In this document: one piece after another, positions 1 through 8,938 of the stretch
How positions within the stretch are numbered: position 1 is the first letter of the stretch
How the letters are laid out: every line of letters begins with the position of its first letter
Assembly: GCF_016938855.1 (NCBI RefSeq)
Contig: NZ_JAFHAP010000011.1
Coordinates: forward strand, 124,001-188,000
Length of the DNA stretch: 64,000 nt
Source: Polycladomyces zharkentensis
Lineage (GTDB): Bacteria; Bacillota; Bacilli; Thermoactinomycetales; JIR-001
Direction of reading: 5' to 3'
Made by a program: the position numbers and the translations under genes
The notes under the pieces: model-generated
What the model was told of the DNA's origin: nothing
Databases searched by the model: none
Seen by the model: the letters and a program-made list of their open reading frames with translations, nothing else

Positions 1-485
1 GCGGCACTCCGGTTGGAATCTTCGTTCCACTCACCAGACATCCTTATGCCGAAAGCCTCAATATACCATGAACTGACCAGAAACGTTCAAAGGATGAAGG
101 GCAGACACGATATTCCCGGGAAAAACTGAAAAAAGGGCATGTGCCAATCTCTGGGATGGGAGAATTGGCGCGCTGATCAGTTGGTTCATGATCTGGCGGA
201 GGAGAGAAAGCATGCAGATCCGGGCAAATTCGGGAATCGGATGCGGCAGCGTGGAAACAACCGTTTTGTGAGACTTCGTTCGTGCCGTTCGTACCGTGAG
301 AACGGCAGGAATTTTTATCGAAGAAGCCCAAGATGGAATCCGGGAAATGTTGTCAAGGGACAATCATACGATACGGGTGGCGGGTGCATAGGTGGATGCA
401 TGTTGGGTGGACATGCTGTATATAAAAAAATCCCCGCACGTAATGGGGGATTCAGGCTGATGATATCGTGGTTCTGTTTATTGCG
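1..485. other. Left edge, no supported gene
   Basis: I see no gene with a ribosome binding site here. Two short frames are open from the left edge on the plus strand (stops at about 71 and 129). Either could be the tail of a gene lying outside the window, but neither is long enough to choose. The 130-codon frame at 139-531 runs into the antisense of the neighbouring permease and has no Shine-Dalgarno, so I do not call it. Confidence 0.3.
425..453 (-). terminator. Terminator of first amino acid permease
   Basis: Read on the minus strand, an AATCCCC arm and a CGGGGATT arm flank a short loop and are followed by a run of seven T. It lies about 35 bases past the permease stop codon. Confidence 0.75.
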
Positions 486-1892
486 TTATTGTGCTTTGGA
501 TGCATTCAGTGCGGAATGCTTGCGGGAATAGGAGAAGTAGACGATCAGCCCGATCGTCAACCAGATCAGAAACGCCACCCATGTGATCCACAGCAATTGG
601 GTCATCAGGAAAGCGCACAGCACGATGGACCCGATCGGAATGAACGGAACGGCGGGACAGCGGAATCCCCGCGGAAGATCGGGCTGGGTTTTGCGCAGAA
701 TGATCACACTGACGGAAACCATGATGAATGCGAACAAGGTTCCGATGTTGACCAATTCTGCGATTTGGGTGATCGGTAACAACGCACCGATCAGTCCGGC
801 GATGATGCCCAACACCCAGGTGACACTGTAAGGGGTACGATATTTCTCGTGCACGCGGGAAAACCATCCGGGCAACAGACCGTCTCGCGACATGGCGAAC
901 GCCACGCGGGTTTGGGCGTAAAGTATCACCAGCATCACCGTCGTCATGCCCACGATGGCACCGACGTCGATAAACGCGGCGAACCAGTTTTGACCGGCGA
1001 TCTGCAGGGCCAGCGAGACTGGATGGTCCTCATGTCCACGGATTTGCTGGTACGGGATGATCCCTGTCATAATGGCGGAAACCACCATGTACAACAATGT
1101 GCAAATTCCCAGTGAATACAATAATCCCCGTGGCAACGTGCGTGCCGGATCACGCGCTTCCTCGGCCGCAGCACTCACCGCGTCAAATCCCAGGTAAGCC
1201 GAAAAGACTATCGCCGCAGCGGTAAAGATGCCCTGGGTCCCAAAAGGTGCGAACGGTTGCCAGTTGGCCGGCTTCACGTAAAACACGCCGATCAGGATAA
1301 ACAGCAGGACCACGCCGACTTTAACCAAAACCATCACGTTGTTGACCCGTTTGGACTCTTTGATGCCCCGGGATAACAAAAACGTGATCAGCATGACGAT
1401 CAAAAAGGCGGGCAGGTTGAACAGCGTTGTCTTGTCGGGTACGGCCCCGGGGGCTGCCGTCAGGGCGTCAGGCAATTTCAGTCCGAATCCGCTGAGAAGA
1501 GACTGGAAGTAACCGGACCAGCCGGATGAAACAGCGCTGACAGCGAGCAAATATTCCAACACCAAATCCCAACCGATGATCCAGGCGGCCAGCTCACCCA
1601 AAGTGACATAGCTGTATGTGTACACCGAGCCGGATACGGGCACCGTGGAAGCGAACTCCGCGTACGCCAGAGCGGAAAGGGCACAGGCCAGTCCGGCGAT
1701 GGCAAATGACACCATCAATCCGGGACCTGCTTTTAACGCACCGGTGCCGGTAAACACAAAAATACCGGTGCCGATGATGGCGCCGATGCCGAGCATGGTG
1801 AGATCCCATACACCCAGTTCCCTTTTTAGTCCTGTGCTTTGTCGACTGTTATCAATCAGTGAACGAACACTTTTTTTTCGAAACAGATCCAA
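486..1892 (-). CDS. APC-family amino acid permease (YfnA/CAT-like)
   Basis: A polytopic membrane transporter of the amino acid-polyamine-organocation superfamily, expected to carry an amino acid with protons. The glycine-rich GIGAIIGTGIFV motif of the first helix is near residue 35, and about twelve hydrophobic segments follow over 468 residues, the normal length for the cationic amino acid transporter branch. I place the start at the TTG at 1892 because a GGGGG stretch lies eight bases upstream and the product then begins like its paralogue (M-x-LFRKKS). A TTG two codons earlier (1898) is possible. It is about 70% identical by eye to the permease at 3248-4666. Substrate cannot be read from the sequence. 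Confidence 0.88.
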   Translation of the reverse strand: MDLFRKKSVRSLIDNSRQSTGLKRELGVWDLTMLGIGAIIGTGIFVFTGTGALKAGPGLMVSFAIAGLACALSALAYAEFASTVPVSGSVYTYSYVTLGELAAWIIGWDLVLEYLLAVSAVSSGWSGYFQSLLSGFGLKLPDALTAAPGAVPDKTTLFNLPAFLIVMLITFLLSRGIKESKRVNNVMVLVKVGVVLLFILIGVFYVKPANWQPFAPFGTQGIFTAAAIVFSAYLGFDAVSAAAEEARDPARTLPRGLLYSLGICTLLYMVVSAIMTGIIPYQQIRGHEDHPVSLALQIAGQNWFAAFIDVGAIVGMTTVMLVILYAQTRVAFAMSRDGLLPGWFSRVHEKYRTPYSVTWVLGIIAGLIGALLPITQIAELVNIGTLFAFIMVSVSVIILRKTQPDLPRGFRCPAVPFIPIGSIVLCAFLMTQLLWITWVAFLIWLTIGLIVYFSYSRKHSALNASKAQ

Positions 1893-1978
1893 TTCCAATA
1901 CCCCCAGGAAACATTGTCTCCACTTCGCAAATAGTCACGCAATTCTGTTCGGAGAGGCCATCTCTCCGCATGTTTTTT

Positions 1979-2008
1979 ATATTAACGCGTTGGGGGAATA
2001 AAATGCAA
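1979..2008 (-). promoter_or_regulatory. Probable sigma-A promoter of first permease
   Basis: On the minus strand TTGCAT (2003-2008) and TAATAT (1979-1984) are separated by 18 bases. The leader between it and the gene contains a CGGAGAG/CTCTCCG hairpin at about 1951-1969. Confidence 0.45.
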
Positions 2009-2164
2009 AGGAAAAAACAAGTAAAAGCAACAAGGGTATCCATCACGCTCGGATGGGAAAACCAATACCTCTCGCAAGTCCAACAGAATTCGGGCACAAT
2101 CGAGTCGGGAAGTGAGAAAAAACTGAAAACTGCTATGCAGGCAAAAACTTGGGAAACAAAAATC

Positions 2165-2290
2165 ACCCAGGATTTGACGAAGCCATCGTGGATGGATGTG
2201 GACTGCCATGCCGGATGAAGCGAGAAGCCCACCTTGACCAACGGGAGTGCCTCAGGTGCTTCCAGCCTTGTGGGGCAAGTCACTTGAACC
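2165..2290 (+). repeat. IS200/IS605-type right-end relic
   Basis: The stretch carries GCCATCGTGGATGGATGTGG and GGATGAAGCGAGAAGCCC, which recur almost exactly at 28765-28835. It is followed by GGGAGTGCCT and a TTGTGG segment that recur near 18750-18785. Such sequences are typical of the transposase-distal right end (omega-RNA region) of IS1341-like elements. No tnpB or iscB is present, so this is a scar. The assignment is from pattern memory. Confidence 0.5.
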
Positions 2291-2335
2291 TTTGAGAGGG
2301 AATCAGATATCTGAGCAGGGCAAGGAGATGAAATT

Positions 2336-2830
2336 GTGGAAGAAAAAAGCACAATCATAGTGATTCCGCCGTTGACAGAGGAAGATCAAAGTTGGCTGGA
2401 AGACTTATGGGTGTCCGAATGGGGCGGAAAGACGATGATATCGAAGGGCAGGACCTGTCACATTCGAGACTTGGATGCTCTTATTGCATGGAACAATCAT
2501 ACTCGTGTTGGTGCGGCAACCTATCACTTGGAAAATGAGGAATGTGAGTTACTGAGCATCAACTCCACAGTTAAAGGTTTGGGTGTCGGCAGTGGGCTAC
2601 TTACAGCCTTTGAGCAAACTGCACGTCAAGCCGGAGCGCGTCGTGCTTGGCTTATTACTTCAAATGACAACCTGGATGCTTTACGTTTCTATCAACGGCA
2701 TGGATACCGTATCGTTGCCGTGCATCCGAACGCAATTGATGAGGCTCGAAAATTGAAACCCTCCATTCCCTTGATTGGATCTTATGAAATCCCCATCCAT
2801 GATGAACTTGAACTCGAAAAATGGCTATGA
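2336..2830 (+). CDS. GNAT family N-acetyltransferase
   Basis: A 164-residue acetyltransferase expected to move an acetyl group from acetyl-CoA to an amine; the acceptor is unknown. The acetyl-CoA binding region is visible as VKGLGVGSGLLTAFE around residues 80-95 (the Q/RxxGxG/A loop in variant form), and the C-terminal LDALRFYQRHGYR strand-helix near residue 120 is typical of GNATs. The start is GTG at 2336, behind AAGGAGATG. It stands alone between two divergently and convergently placed permeases. Confidence 0.85.
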   Translation: MEEKSTIIVIPPLTEEDQSWLEDLWVSEWGGKTMISKGRTCHIRDLDALIAWNNHTRVGAATYHLENEECELLSINSTVKGLGVGSGLLTAFEQTARQAGARRAWLITSNDNLDALRFYQRHGYRIVAVHPNAIDEARKLKPSIPLIGSYEIPIHDELELEKWL

Positions 2831-3205
2831 GCGCGAATGGTGTAATATCGGAAATGAAGTGTGAGCCTTTGACAATATGCCGATTTACGCATTTTACCTA
2901 TGATGTGCTCACTGGTGCAGGGGAAAGCACTGCGATCGGAAAGCCTTTGGCAGGCTGTCGGATGCTCCCCCCGGAGCACGATCATTGATTCCGAATACCG
3001 GAAAGTAAACTCCGGCCCCATCCTCATCAACATCTGTGCCCGGAACCAAACCTTGGCAGAGTGGCAAAATTGCTGACATCCCAAACACCGATCCACCCGA
3101 TCCAACAAATTCTCCTACTCTGTAAGAATGTCAGATGGTGAACCAAGCATACAACATGTTGATTTGATGAATTGGTATTCAAAACGTAAATATTTCAGGC
3201 AGTGT
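2831..3205. other. Intergenic, nothing recognised
   Basis: About 375 bases between the GNAT and the second permease terminator. A 108-codon minus-strand frame (2782-3108) overlaps the GNAT end, has no ribosome binding site and has an unlikely composition rich in Cys, Arg and Ser. I see no repeat or RNA motif. Confidence 0.3.
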
Positions 3206-3237
3206 AAAAAGCCCCGGTTTTCGAAAACCGGGGCTTT
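3206..3237 (-). terminator. Strong terminator of second permease
   Basis: A near-perfect palindrome AAAGCCCCGGTTTT/AAAACCGGGGCTTT, followed on the minus strand by T residues, just past the permease stop. Confidence 0.85.
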
Positions 3238-3247
3238 GGAATGGGAT

Positions 3248-4666
3248 TTATTGATCGAGATGGATCGTCGTTTGCGTGTTCAATGATGAATGTCTGCGGG
3301 AATAAGTGAAGTAAATCGTCAAACCAATGGCCAGCCAGATGGTGAAAGCGATCCAGGTCAATTGAGTCAGGCGCGTCATCAGGAACACACAGAAGAGGAT
3401 CGCCAAGATCGGAATCAACGGAACGGCCGGGCAACGGAACGCACGGGGGAGATCCGGTTGCGTTTTTCGCAGGACAATGACGCCGATCGAGATCATGACA
3501 AAAGCAGCCAAGGTGCCCATGTTGACCAATTGCGCGATTTTGTCCAGCGGAACCAGCGCACCGATCAACGCCGATACGGTTCCAAGGATCCAGGTCGCGC
3601 CGAACGGCGTGCGGTACTTTTCATGCACGTTGGAGAACCATTTTGGCAACAGACCGTCACGGGACATGGCAAAAATGATCCGTGTCTGTCCGTACAACAT
3701 CACCAGCATCACGGTGGTCATCCCGAGAATGGCGCCGAGGCTGATGAACCCGGCAAACCAGTTTTGTCCAGCCATTTGCAGGGCCAGCGCGACCGGATGG
3801 TCTTCATGCCCTTTGAATTGTTGATAGGGCACGATGCCGGTCATGATCCCGCTGACCACCACGTACAACAGGGTACAGATTCCCAGCGAGTACAAGATGC
3901 CGCGCGGCAGGTCGCGGTCGGGATTCCGCGTTTCTTCTGCAGCGGTACTGACGGCGTCGAATCCCAGATACGCGAAGAAGACCAGTGCCGCCACGTTGAA
4001 AATGCCATCCCAGCCGAATGGGGCAAACGGTTGCCAGTTGGCGGGTTTCACGTAGCCCACGCCGACGATGATAAAGGCGAGCACCACCGCCACTTTCATG
4101 ATCACCATCACGTTGTTGACCCGTTTGGACTCCCGAATCCCGCGCGCCAGCAGGAACGTGATCAACATGACGATCAGGAATGCCGGCAAGTTGAAGTAGG
4201 TCGTTGTCTTGTCGATTGCTCCCGGTGCTGCGGACAGCGCCGTCGGCAACTTGACGCCAACCCCCTCAAGCAGGGATTGGAAATAGCCCGACCAACCGGT
4301 GGAAACCGCACTGACGGCCAAGAGGTACTCCAGAATCAGATCCCAACCGATGATCCACGCCCAAAATTCGCCCATGGTGGCGTAGCTGTAGGTATAGACG
4401 GAACCGGACACCGGTACGGTTGAGGCGAACTCAGCGTAGGAGAGTGCCGCGAATACACAGGCCAGACCGGCAATGACAAAAGAAAGGGTCAGTCCCGGCC
4501 CCGCTTGGATGGCACCTTCACCGGTCAGAACAAAAATCCCCGTGCCGATGATGGCACCGATGCCGAGCAGGGTGAGATCCCATGCGGTAAGTTCCTTGCG
4601 CAGGGTTCGACCTTGTTGCGTGCTTTTGATTAGATCAGGAATGCTTTTTTTGCGAAAAAGACTCAT
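3248..4666 (-). CDS. APC-family amino acid permease, second paralogue
   Basis: A 472-residue membrane amino acid transporter, paralogous to the permease at 486-1892 along its whole length. It shares the LTLLGIGAIIGTGIFVLTG helix-1 motif, the RGIRESKRVNNVMV segment and the PDLPRAFRCPAVP loop before the last helices. The start is ATG 4666, preceded by AAGGGGGG at a spacing of seven. A longer frame reaching 4717 adds 17 residues that the paralogue lacks. It has its own promoter and terminator, so the two permeases are separate transcription units in the same orientation with a GNAT gene in opposite orientation between them. Whether they differ in substrate is not visible. Confidence 0.88.
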   Translation of the reverse strand: MSLFRKKSIPDLIKSTQQGRTLRKELTAWDLTLLGIGAIIGTGIFVLTGEGAIQAGPGLTLSFVIAGLACVFAALSYAEFASTVPVSGSVYTYSYATMGEFWAWIIGWDLILEYLLAVSAVSTGWSGYFQSLLEGVGVKLPTALSAAPGAIDKTTTYFNLPAFLIVMLITFLLARGIRESKRVNNVMVIMKVAVVLAFIIVGVGYVKPANWQPFAPFGWDGIFNVAALVFFAYLGFDAVSTAAEETRNPDRDLPRGILYSLGICTLLYVVVSGIMTGIVPYQQFKGHEDHPVALALQMAGQNWFAGFISLGAILGMTTVMLVMLYGQTRIIFAMSRDGLLPKWFSNVHEKYRTPFGATWILGTVSALIGALVPLDKIAQLVNMGTLAAFVMISIGVIVLRKTQPDLPRAFRCPAVPLIPILAILFCVFLMTRLTQLTWIAFTIWLAIGLTIYFTYSRRHSSLNTQTTIHLDQ

Positions 4667-4736
4667 GTAAGACCCCCCTTGAAAAGAAACATGTGTGAAT
4701 AAAAGCGGTTGCCACATGATTATTCGCCGTCCATAA

Positions 4737-4764
4737 AGTTTATCCCTTTTGAATTCTCAGTCAA
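4737..4764 (-). promoter_or_regulatory. Probable promoter of second permease
   Basis: Minus-strand TTGACT (4759-4764) and TAAACT (4737-4742) with a 16-base spacer, about 70 bases upstream of the ATG. Confidence 0.5.
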
Positions 4765-4878
4765 TTTTGGCGCAAAAAATGATCTGAGTGATGATTCCCT
4801 GTTGTCTGTACAAAACAGCAACATATCACAAGCGATATGCGACTGATTTTTGTATATCCGACAAGGAGGCGGACGCGC

Positions 4879-5225
4879 ATGTTCAAAACCTTGTTGGCTT
4901 CATTGGGAGTGGGTGCTGCCAAGATTGATCTGATCTTCGATGATGCCACCGTCACCATGGTCCAGTCCGGCAACGGCAAGTTGGTACTGACCGATGGGGA
5001 CATGAAACAGAAAAAAATGAAAAATTGACGGCCGAATTTCATGTGTCTTCATCGTTTCAACGCGGTGATGAAACGGTCTATGTAGATGATACAGTATCCA
5101 CAATCCCCGTGACAATGGATGGTTTTACCACCTGTCCTGGAGAAACGCAGGAGTTTTCCTTCTCGTTCGTAAGTCGTATGTCCGGCGTATTTGCCTGTGT
5201 CCTCGGTACGTACGCGATAGGTTGA
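4879..5225 (+). pseudogene. Decayed spo0M copy
   Basis: A good ribosome binding site (AAGGAGG) and ATG 4879 open a frame, MFKTLLASLG(V)GAAKIDL, that matches the N-terminus of the intact Spo0M 440 bases downstream. The frame stops at 5028 within an A-rich stretch. A shifted frame then continues with FQRGDETVYVDDTVST and GETQEFSFSFV, matching the intact copy around residues 65-95, and ends at 5225. The middle is shortened and the C-terminal 60% is missing. This is a tandem duplicate that has lost function by frameshift and truncation. Confidence 0.8.
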
Positions 5226-5318
5226 ATCCTCAAAGATTTCTTATGGATATCTGATGCTCACAAAATGCCGGGTGTGCTATCATTGGAAACGTACCCCATG
5301 TAAAAGGAGGAAGCATCG

Positions 5319-6047
5319 TTGTTCAAGACATTGCTCGCATCGCTGGGAATCGGTTCAGCACGCATCGATCTTGTGCTGGATCGCGATGAGGTTGTCATGG
5401 GTGAAAAAGTAACGGGGCAACTGTACGTCTATGGCGGGAATGTCGAACAAGCGATCGAAGGGCTGTCTGTCGATCTGCGTTTGAAATCCCGTCACGTCAA
5501 AACGGGCCAAGAGATGGAAGAGACGGTTTGCACAATTGAAGTGACCGACGAGGAATTCACATTGCGTCCGGGTGTGGAAATGAAATTCCCGTTCTCTTTC
5601 GTATGTCCTTATACCCTGCCCATTTCTTCGATCAACACGAAATATTACTTTATGTCCAATCTGGAAATTGACAACGGCGTCGATGCCAAGGATCGGGACT
5701 TTATCAGAATCAAACCTGTCGGGCCGATCAAGTGGTTCCTTGAGGGCATGTCCGAACTGGGGCTGGAGTTGAAAGCGGAAGGCTTGTCCGGCGATGAGGA
5801 CGAGTATCTGCAAATGTTTCAATTTCAACCGGCCGATTGGCTCAAAGGCCAAACAGATGAAATCATCTTCTGGTATGATACGGTCAAATCGAAAAAAGAG
5901 TTGCGCGGCTTTTTTGAGTTGAAAGGCCAGTCTTCCGCAAAAGGCGATTATCTCAGCCTTGACCTGGAACAGCTGGCGACACGTGAGTCGGCGGCGGAAA
6001 CGATTCGGACCCATCTGCAACGCCATTTAAAAGGGCTGCAGGTCTGA
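5319..6047 (+). CDS. spo0M: Spo0M-like sporulation-control (arrestin-fold) protein
   Basis: A 242-residue cytoplasmic protein of the SpoOM family, an arrestin-like beta-sandwich protein that in Bacillus subtilis influences Spo0A-dependent sporulation control and cell envelope behaviour. It has the family N-terminus MFKTLLASLGIGSARIDLVL, then EKVTGQLYVYGG, PISSINTKYYF around residue 105 and DRDFIRI near 126. Length is close to the usual ~250. Translation starts at TTG 5319, behind AAAGGAGG with eight bases of spacing; no ATG lies nearby in frame. It is monocistronic with its own terminator. Confidence 0.9.
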   Translation: MFKTLLASLGIGSARIDLVLDRDEVVMGEKVTGQLYVYGGNVEQAIEGLSVDLRLKSRHVKTGQEMEETVCTIEVTDEEFTLRPGVEMKFPFSFVCPYTLPISSINTKYYFMSNLEIDNGVDAKDRDFIRIKPVGPIKWFLEGMSELGLELKAEGLSGDEDEYLQMFQFQPADWLKGQTDEIIFWYDTVKSKKELRGFFELKGQSSAKGDYLSLDLEQLATRESAAETIRTHLQRHLKGLQV

Positions 6048-6115
6048 CGGTCAGCATCAATACGTTTTTGCGTATGGGATCTTCTTCCGGGTTGAGTCGA
6101 ACATAGAGTTCCTCC

Positions 6116-6164
6116 GAGGCGCTGTCTTCCACGGTGAGTTTGGTGGAAAATCAGCGCCTTTTTG
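6116..6164 (+). terminator. Terminator after spo0M
   Basis: AGGCGCTG pairs with CAGCGCCT and an inner TTCCAC pairs with GTGGAA; a T run follows. It lies about 70 bases beyond the stop. Confidence 0.7.
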
Positions 6165-6277
6165 ATTTGTGGAGATTCTGTGAAAGAATGTTTCCTTATT
6201 CAAATAAACTAATACATTTTTTAACGGATGTGTTGTAAAATCGTATCGTAAAACTTCGCATGGTGTTGGAGGGAAAG

Positions 6278-7648
6278 ATGGAGACGGAGAAACTGATATC
6301 TGCCAAAGACGTTGTCGTGCAGTTTGTGTTGCGCTACAAAAAATGGCTGTTGATTGCAGTCGCTGTCGTCGCCGTTTTGGTTGGCGTCATCAGTGCGATG
6401 CAGGAAGATCCAAATGAACTGATCAATCAGTTTGAAAAGGCGGTTGCCACTGGTGATGTGGATGAACTGGAAGATTTGGTTGACAGTGATGATGTGGATC
6501 TGGACGAAAAATATCTCCGCCAGTTCATCAACCATGCCCAAAATCACGCGGATTATATGCAAGCAACCATGCAAATTCTCAGATGGCAGTTGGCGATTTA
6601 TGATCCGACCGCCGATACCGGCATGGAGTACGGGACCGATGCCTTTCCTTCCATCGCCGAGCTGAAGAATATGGGCGATTTTTATCTGCGGAAAAATGAA
6701 CATTGGCTCTTGCCTGACACTTACGATATTGTCGTACGTCCTTATTATCTGAATCTGAAGACCAATGAACCCGACGCGGTTCTCAAAGTGGACGGCAAAG
6801 AAGTGCTGAAAACGACCAATGACAAGCTGACTTACCGGATGGGTCCGCTGATGCCGGGTGTGTATGAAATTTCGGCGGAAAAGAAATTTCCGTATGCCAA
6901 CCTTCATTCCAAACAAAAGATGGAACTGTTCGGTTATGATGACCACAATGTGACAGGTGATCTCACCCTGGAGCGCTTCGAAGTAGGAATCGAGTCAACG
7001 TTCCCCGACACCCAAGTATGGATCAACGGAAAATCGACGGGAAAAACCGTGGCGCAGATGAGCAAATTCGGCCCGGTTTCCAAGGATGGATCGGTCAAAA
7101 TATCCGGACGATACCAATTCCCTTGGGGGCCGGCCCAGAGTGAAGCGATTGCCGTCGATGAAAATACGGAGAGCGTGGATATCACTCCCAATCCGTTCCT
7201 GCAAAAACAATATCAAAAAATGCTGACTGACGTGATCAATCAGTTCGCGAAGCAAAAGATCCTGGCCCAATTGAAACGGGATATTTCCGTGATGACCACC
7301 GCCACGGATAATGTCAAGGAAAATTACCTGGTTCCGGATTACTATGATGGAACATATAAAGGTGAAGCATTGGGGACCACGATCGATTATGATCAAGTAT
7401 CACTGTCAGAGGAGGATGGGGTATACACAGTAACACTTCCCGTGAAATTTCACTACAAGTTGAAGCTATACGATCAATTTACTGATCCAAATGAACCGTT
7501 GGATGAGGAGTTTGAAGACAAACAGGTCACCTTGGAATATCATCCGGATACAAAAAAATGGGTTGTTTCCAATGAAGAATCACTTTATGATTTTGGAAGT
7601 GGTGATTACTTCACAGGTGCTCATACAGTCCAAAGTGATTTCAAATAA
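6278..7648 (+). CDS. TcaA/YvbJ-like membrane-anchored protein
   Basis: A 456-residue protein with one transmembrane segment (residues ~23-42, WLLIAVAVVAVLVGVISA) after a short charged cytoplasmic tail, and a large extracellular part. The order (a helical TcaA-second-domain-like region, then repeated domains with DAVLKVDGKEV and TQVWINGKSTGKTV segments, then a C-terminal domain) matches the TcaA family linked to cell-envelope stress and glycopeptide response in staphylococci. The N-terminal zinc ribbon found in many members is absent here. ATG 6278 has GGAGGG just upstream; ATG 6260 in the same frame is less likely. Function here is inferred from family only. Confidence 0.7.
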   Translation: METEKLISAKDVVVQFVLRYKKWLLIAVAVVAVLVGVISAMQEDPNELINQFEKAVATGDVDELEDLVDSDDVDLDEKYLRQFINHAQNHADYMQATMQILRWQLAIYDPTADTGMEYGTDAFPSIAELKNMGDFYLRKNEHWLLPDTYDIVVRPYYLNLKTNEPDAVLKVDGKEVLKTTNDKLTYRMGPLMPGVYEISAEKKFPYANLHSKQKMELFGYDDHNVTGDLTLERFEVGIESTFPDTQVWINGKSTGKTVAQMSKFGPVSKDGSVKISGRYQFPWGPAQSEAIAVDENTESVDITPNPFLQKQYQKMLTDVINQFAKQKILAQLKRDISVMTTATDNVKENYLVPDYYDGTYKGEALGTTIDYDQVSLSEEDGVYTVTLPVKFHYKLKLYDQFTDPNEPLDEEFEDKQVTLEYHPDTKKWVVSNEESLYDFGSGDYFTGAHTVQSDFK

Positions 7649-7652
7649 TACG

Positions 7653-7681
7653 AAGGACCGCCACACAGCGGTCCTTTTTCT
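7653..7681 (+). terminator. Terminator after TcaA-like gene
   Basis: AAGGACCGC/GCGGTCCTT hairpin with a TTTTTC tail. The convergent gene ends at 7681, so it may also serve that gene. Confidence 0.8.
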
Positions 7682-8493
7682 TAACCCCATATCACCGGAT
7701 TGCCGGTTTCCACAGACGCTTGAAACACGTTGATCAGCGGTTGAAGGATGTGGTCGAAGTCCTTTCCCGATATGTTCCGCTTCTCCACTTGCAGCAATCG
7801 GGGAAGCCGCTCGCCGTCCCGGATTGGCAGAGTGGACAAGATGTGGGTACCGGAGGAGAGATCCTGAAACAAAACAGCTCCTTCTTCGGATTTTCTTTTC
7901 TGTTCGAAGCAGACGGACCGAAACAGGATTTCTTCCACCTTTAAATCCCGCTCAGCCAGTTTGCCGACGAAAAATCCTTCTTCATCCAGCCCAATGGCGG
8001 TACGATCTTGTGCGTTCCAGCCGAGAAAACTGACTGCATCGGTGTTATGAAGGTAGAGTATTTCCCCCGTTTCTTTGTCCATGAGATGGACTCCTGTTCC
8101 CAAATCGGCTTCCTGGTGAACATCTTGCAGTTCTTTCAAGGCCCTGCTGGCCAGTGCGGCGTCCGTTCGCCCCTCGTTATCGGAGGGGAGTGCCTGATAC
8201 AGTGCCGGAAAACGTTCCCAACCAATTTTCTCTAATAATTGTAAAAAACGTGTGTATCCTTCCCAATCAGTAATCCTTTCATCCGTATACCATAGATTGG
8301 GATGCGGACAACACGATCCCAACCACTCATCAAACATGGCAAGATATTCGTCAAACCGTTCGTCTTCCATCGGGAAGTCAAGATCGGGATATCCTTCCTC
8401 ATCTGTCACAATGTAGGGACGAATCGTTTCCGGCGGCGGTTCGGTTACCCCCTCCCGGAAACAGTTACAATACACGACAGCATCCAGTCCCAT
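7681..8493 (-). CDS. Uncharacterised 270-residue protein
   Basis: I do not recognise a family. The product is acidic, has no signal peptide or membrane segment and looks cytoplasmic. It begins MGLDAVVYCNCFREG and contains a Cys-Cys-Pro-His motif (GSCCPHPNLWY) near residue 60. The central part reads like a small immunity or DUF-type protein, with LMDKETGEILYLHNTD around residue 150. The start is well supported (AAAGGAGAAGGATC then ATG). It is convergent with the TcaA-like gene and faces the methionine salvage block across a repeat element. Confidence 0.65.
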   Translation of the reverse strand: MGLDAVVYCNCFREGVTEPPPETIRPYIVTDEEGYPDLDFPMEDERFDEYLAMFDEWLGSCCPHPNLWYTDERITDWEGYTRFLQLLEKIGWERFPALYQALPSDNEGRTDAALASRALKELQDVHQEADLGTGVHLMDKETGEILYLHNTDAVSFLGWNAQDRTAIGLDEEGFFVGKLAERDLKVEEILFRSVCFEQKRKSEEGAVLFQDLSSGTHILSTLPIRDGERLPRLLQVEKRNISGKDFDHILQPLINVFQASVETGNPVIWG

Positions 8494-8542
8494 GATCCTT
8501 CTCCTTTCTCAGAGGGAGTGTGGTCATTCCAGGTCCGGGGAA

Positions 8543-8610
8543 AGAGCGGTCTTTTTTCCTGGCGAGTTTGTCGTGTCGCGAAACGGGAGCGAGAGGAAAA
8601 AGAAACGCGA
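8543..8610. repeat. Family-B palindromic repeat (copy B3)
   Basis: GCGGTCTTTTTTCC and GAGAGGAAAAAGAAAC form imperfect arms around a GC-rich centre. The order and sequence match copies at 57498-57575 and 60329-60400. No open frame uses it. It fills part of the 445-base gap between the unknown protein and mtnW. Confidence 0.55.
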
Positions 8611-8840
8611 TCTGACTGGATCAAACGGTTTGCGGGCGCTTCGTTCCTCAGTTTGGAGTCATCTGGGCAAGTGAAGGTTCCCGTCCTTCGGTTGGACATG
8701 TCATGTCTCATTGTACCACAACCAATCGAAGGATCACTGCTGTTTCGTATATAACCGTGTATTCCAACCGTTTTACACGAAATTAGCCGAAAAGGTATCA
8801 TCTTCTTTGCAAAATCGTGCTTTACATCAAGGGGAAGCTG

Positions 8841-8869
8841 TTGCATAATTGCATGAAAAACGATACAAT
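8841..8869 (+). promoter_or_regulatory. Sigma-A promoter of the mtnWXBD unit
   Basis: TTGCAT (8841-8846) and TACAAT (8864-8869) with exactly 17 bases between. It lies about 70 bases upstream of mtnW. No S-box (SAM-I) consensus lies between promoter and gene, unlike the Bacillus subtilis mtn operons. Confidence 0.65.
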
Positions 8870-8938
8870 GCACTCTTGATTTTCATTTCAAAAATGAATG
8901 GGGCACAACATCAATGATGGCGGAAAGGCGGTGAACCG

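Noticed and set aside
139..531. 130-codon plus-strand ORF near the left edge
   Set aside because: No Shine-Dalgarno, odd composition, and it overlaps the antisense of the first permease.
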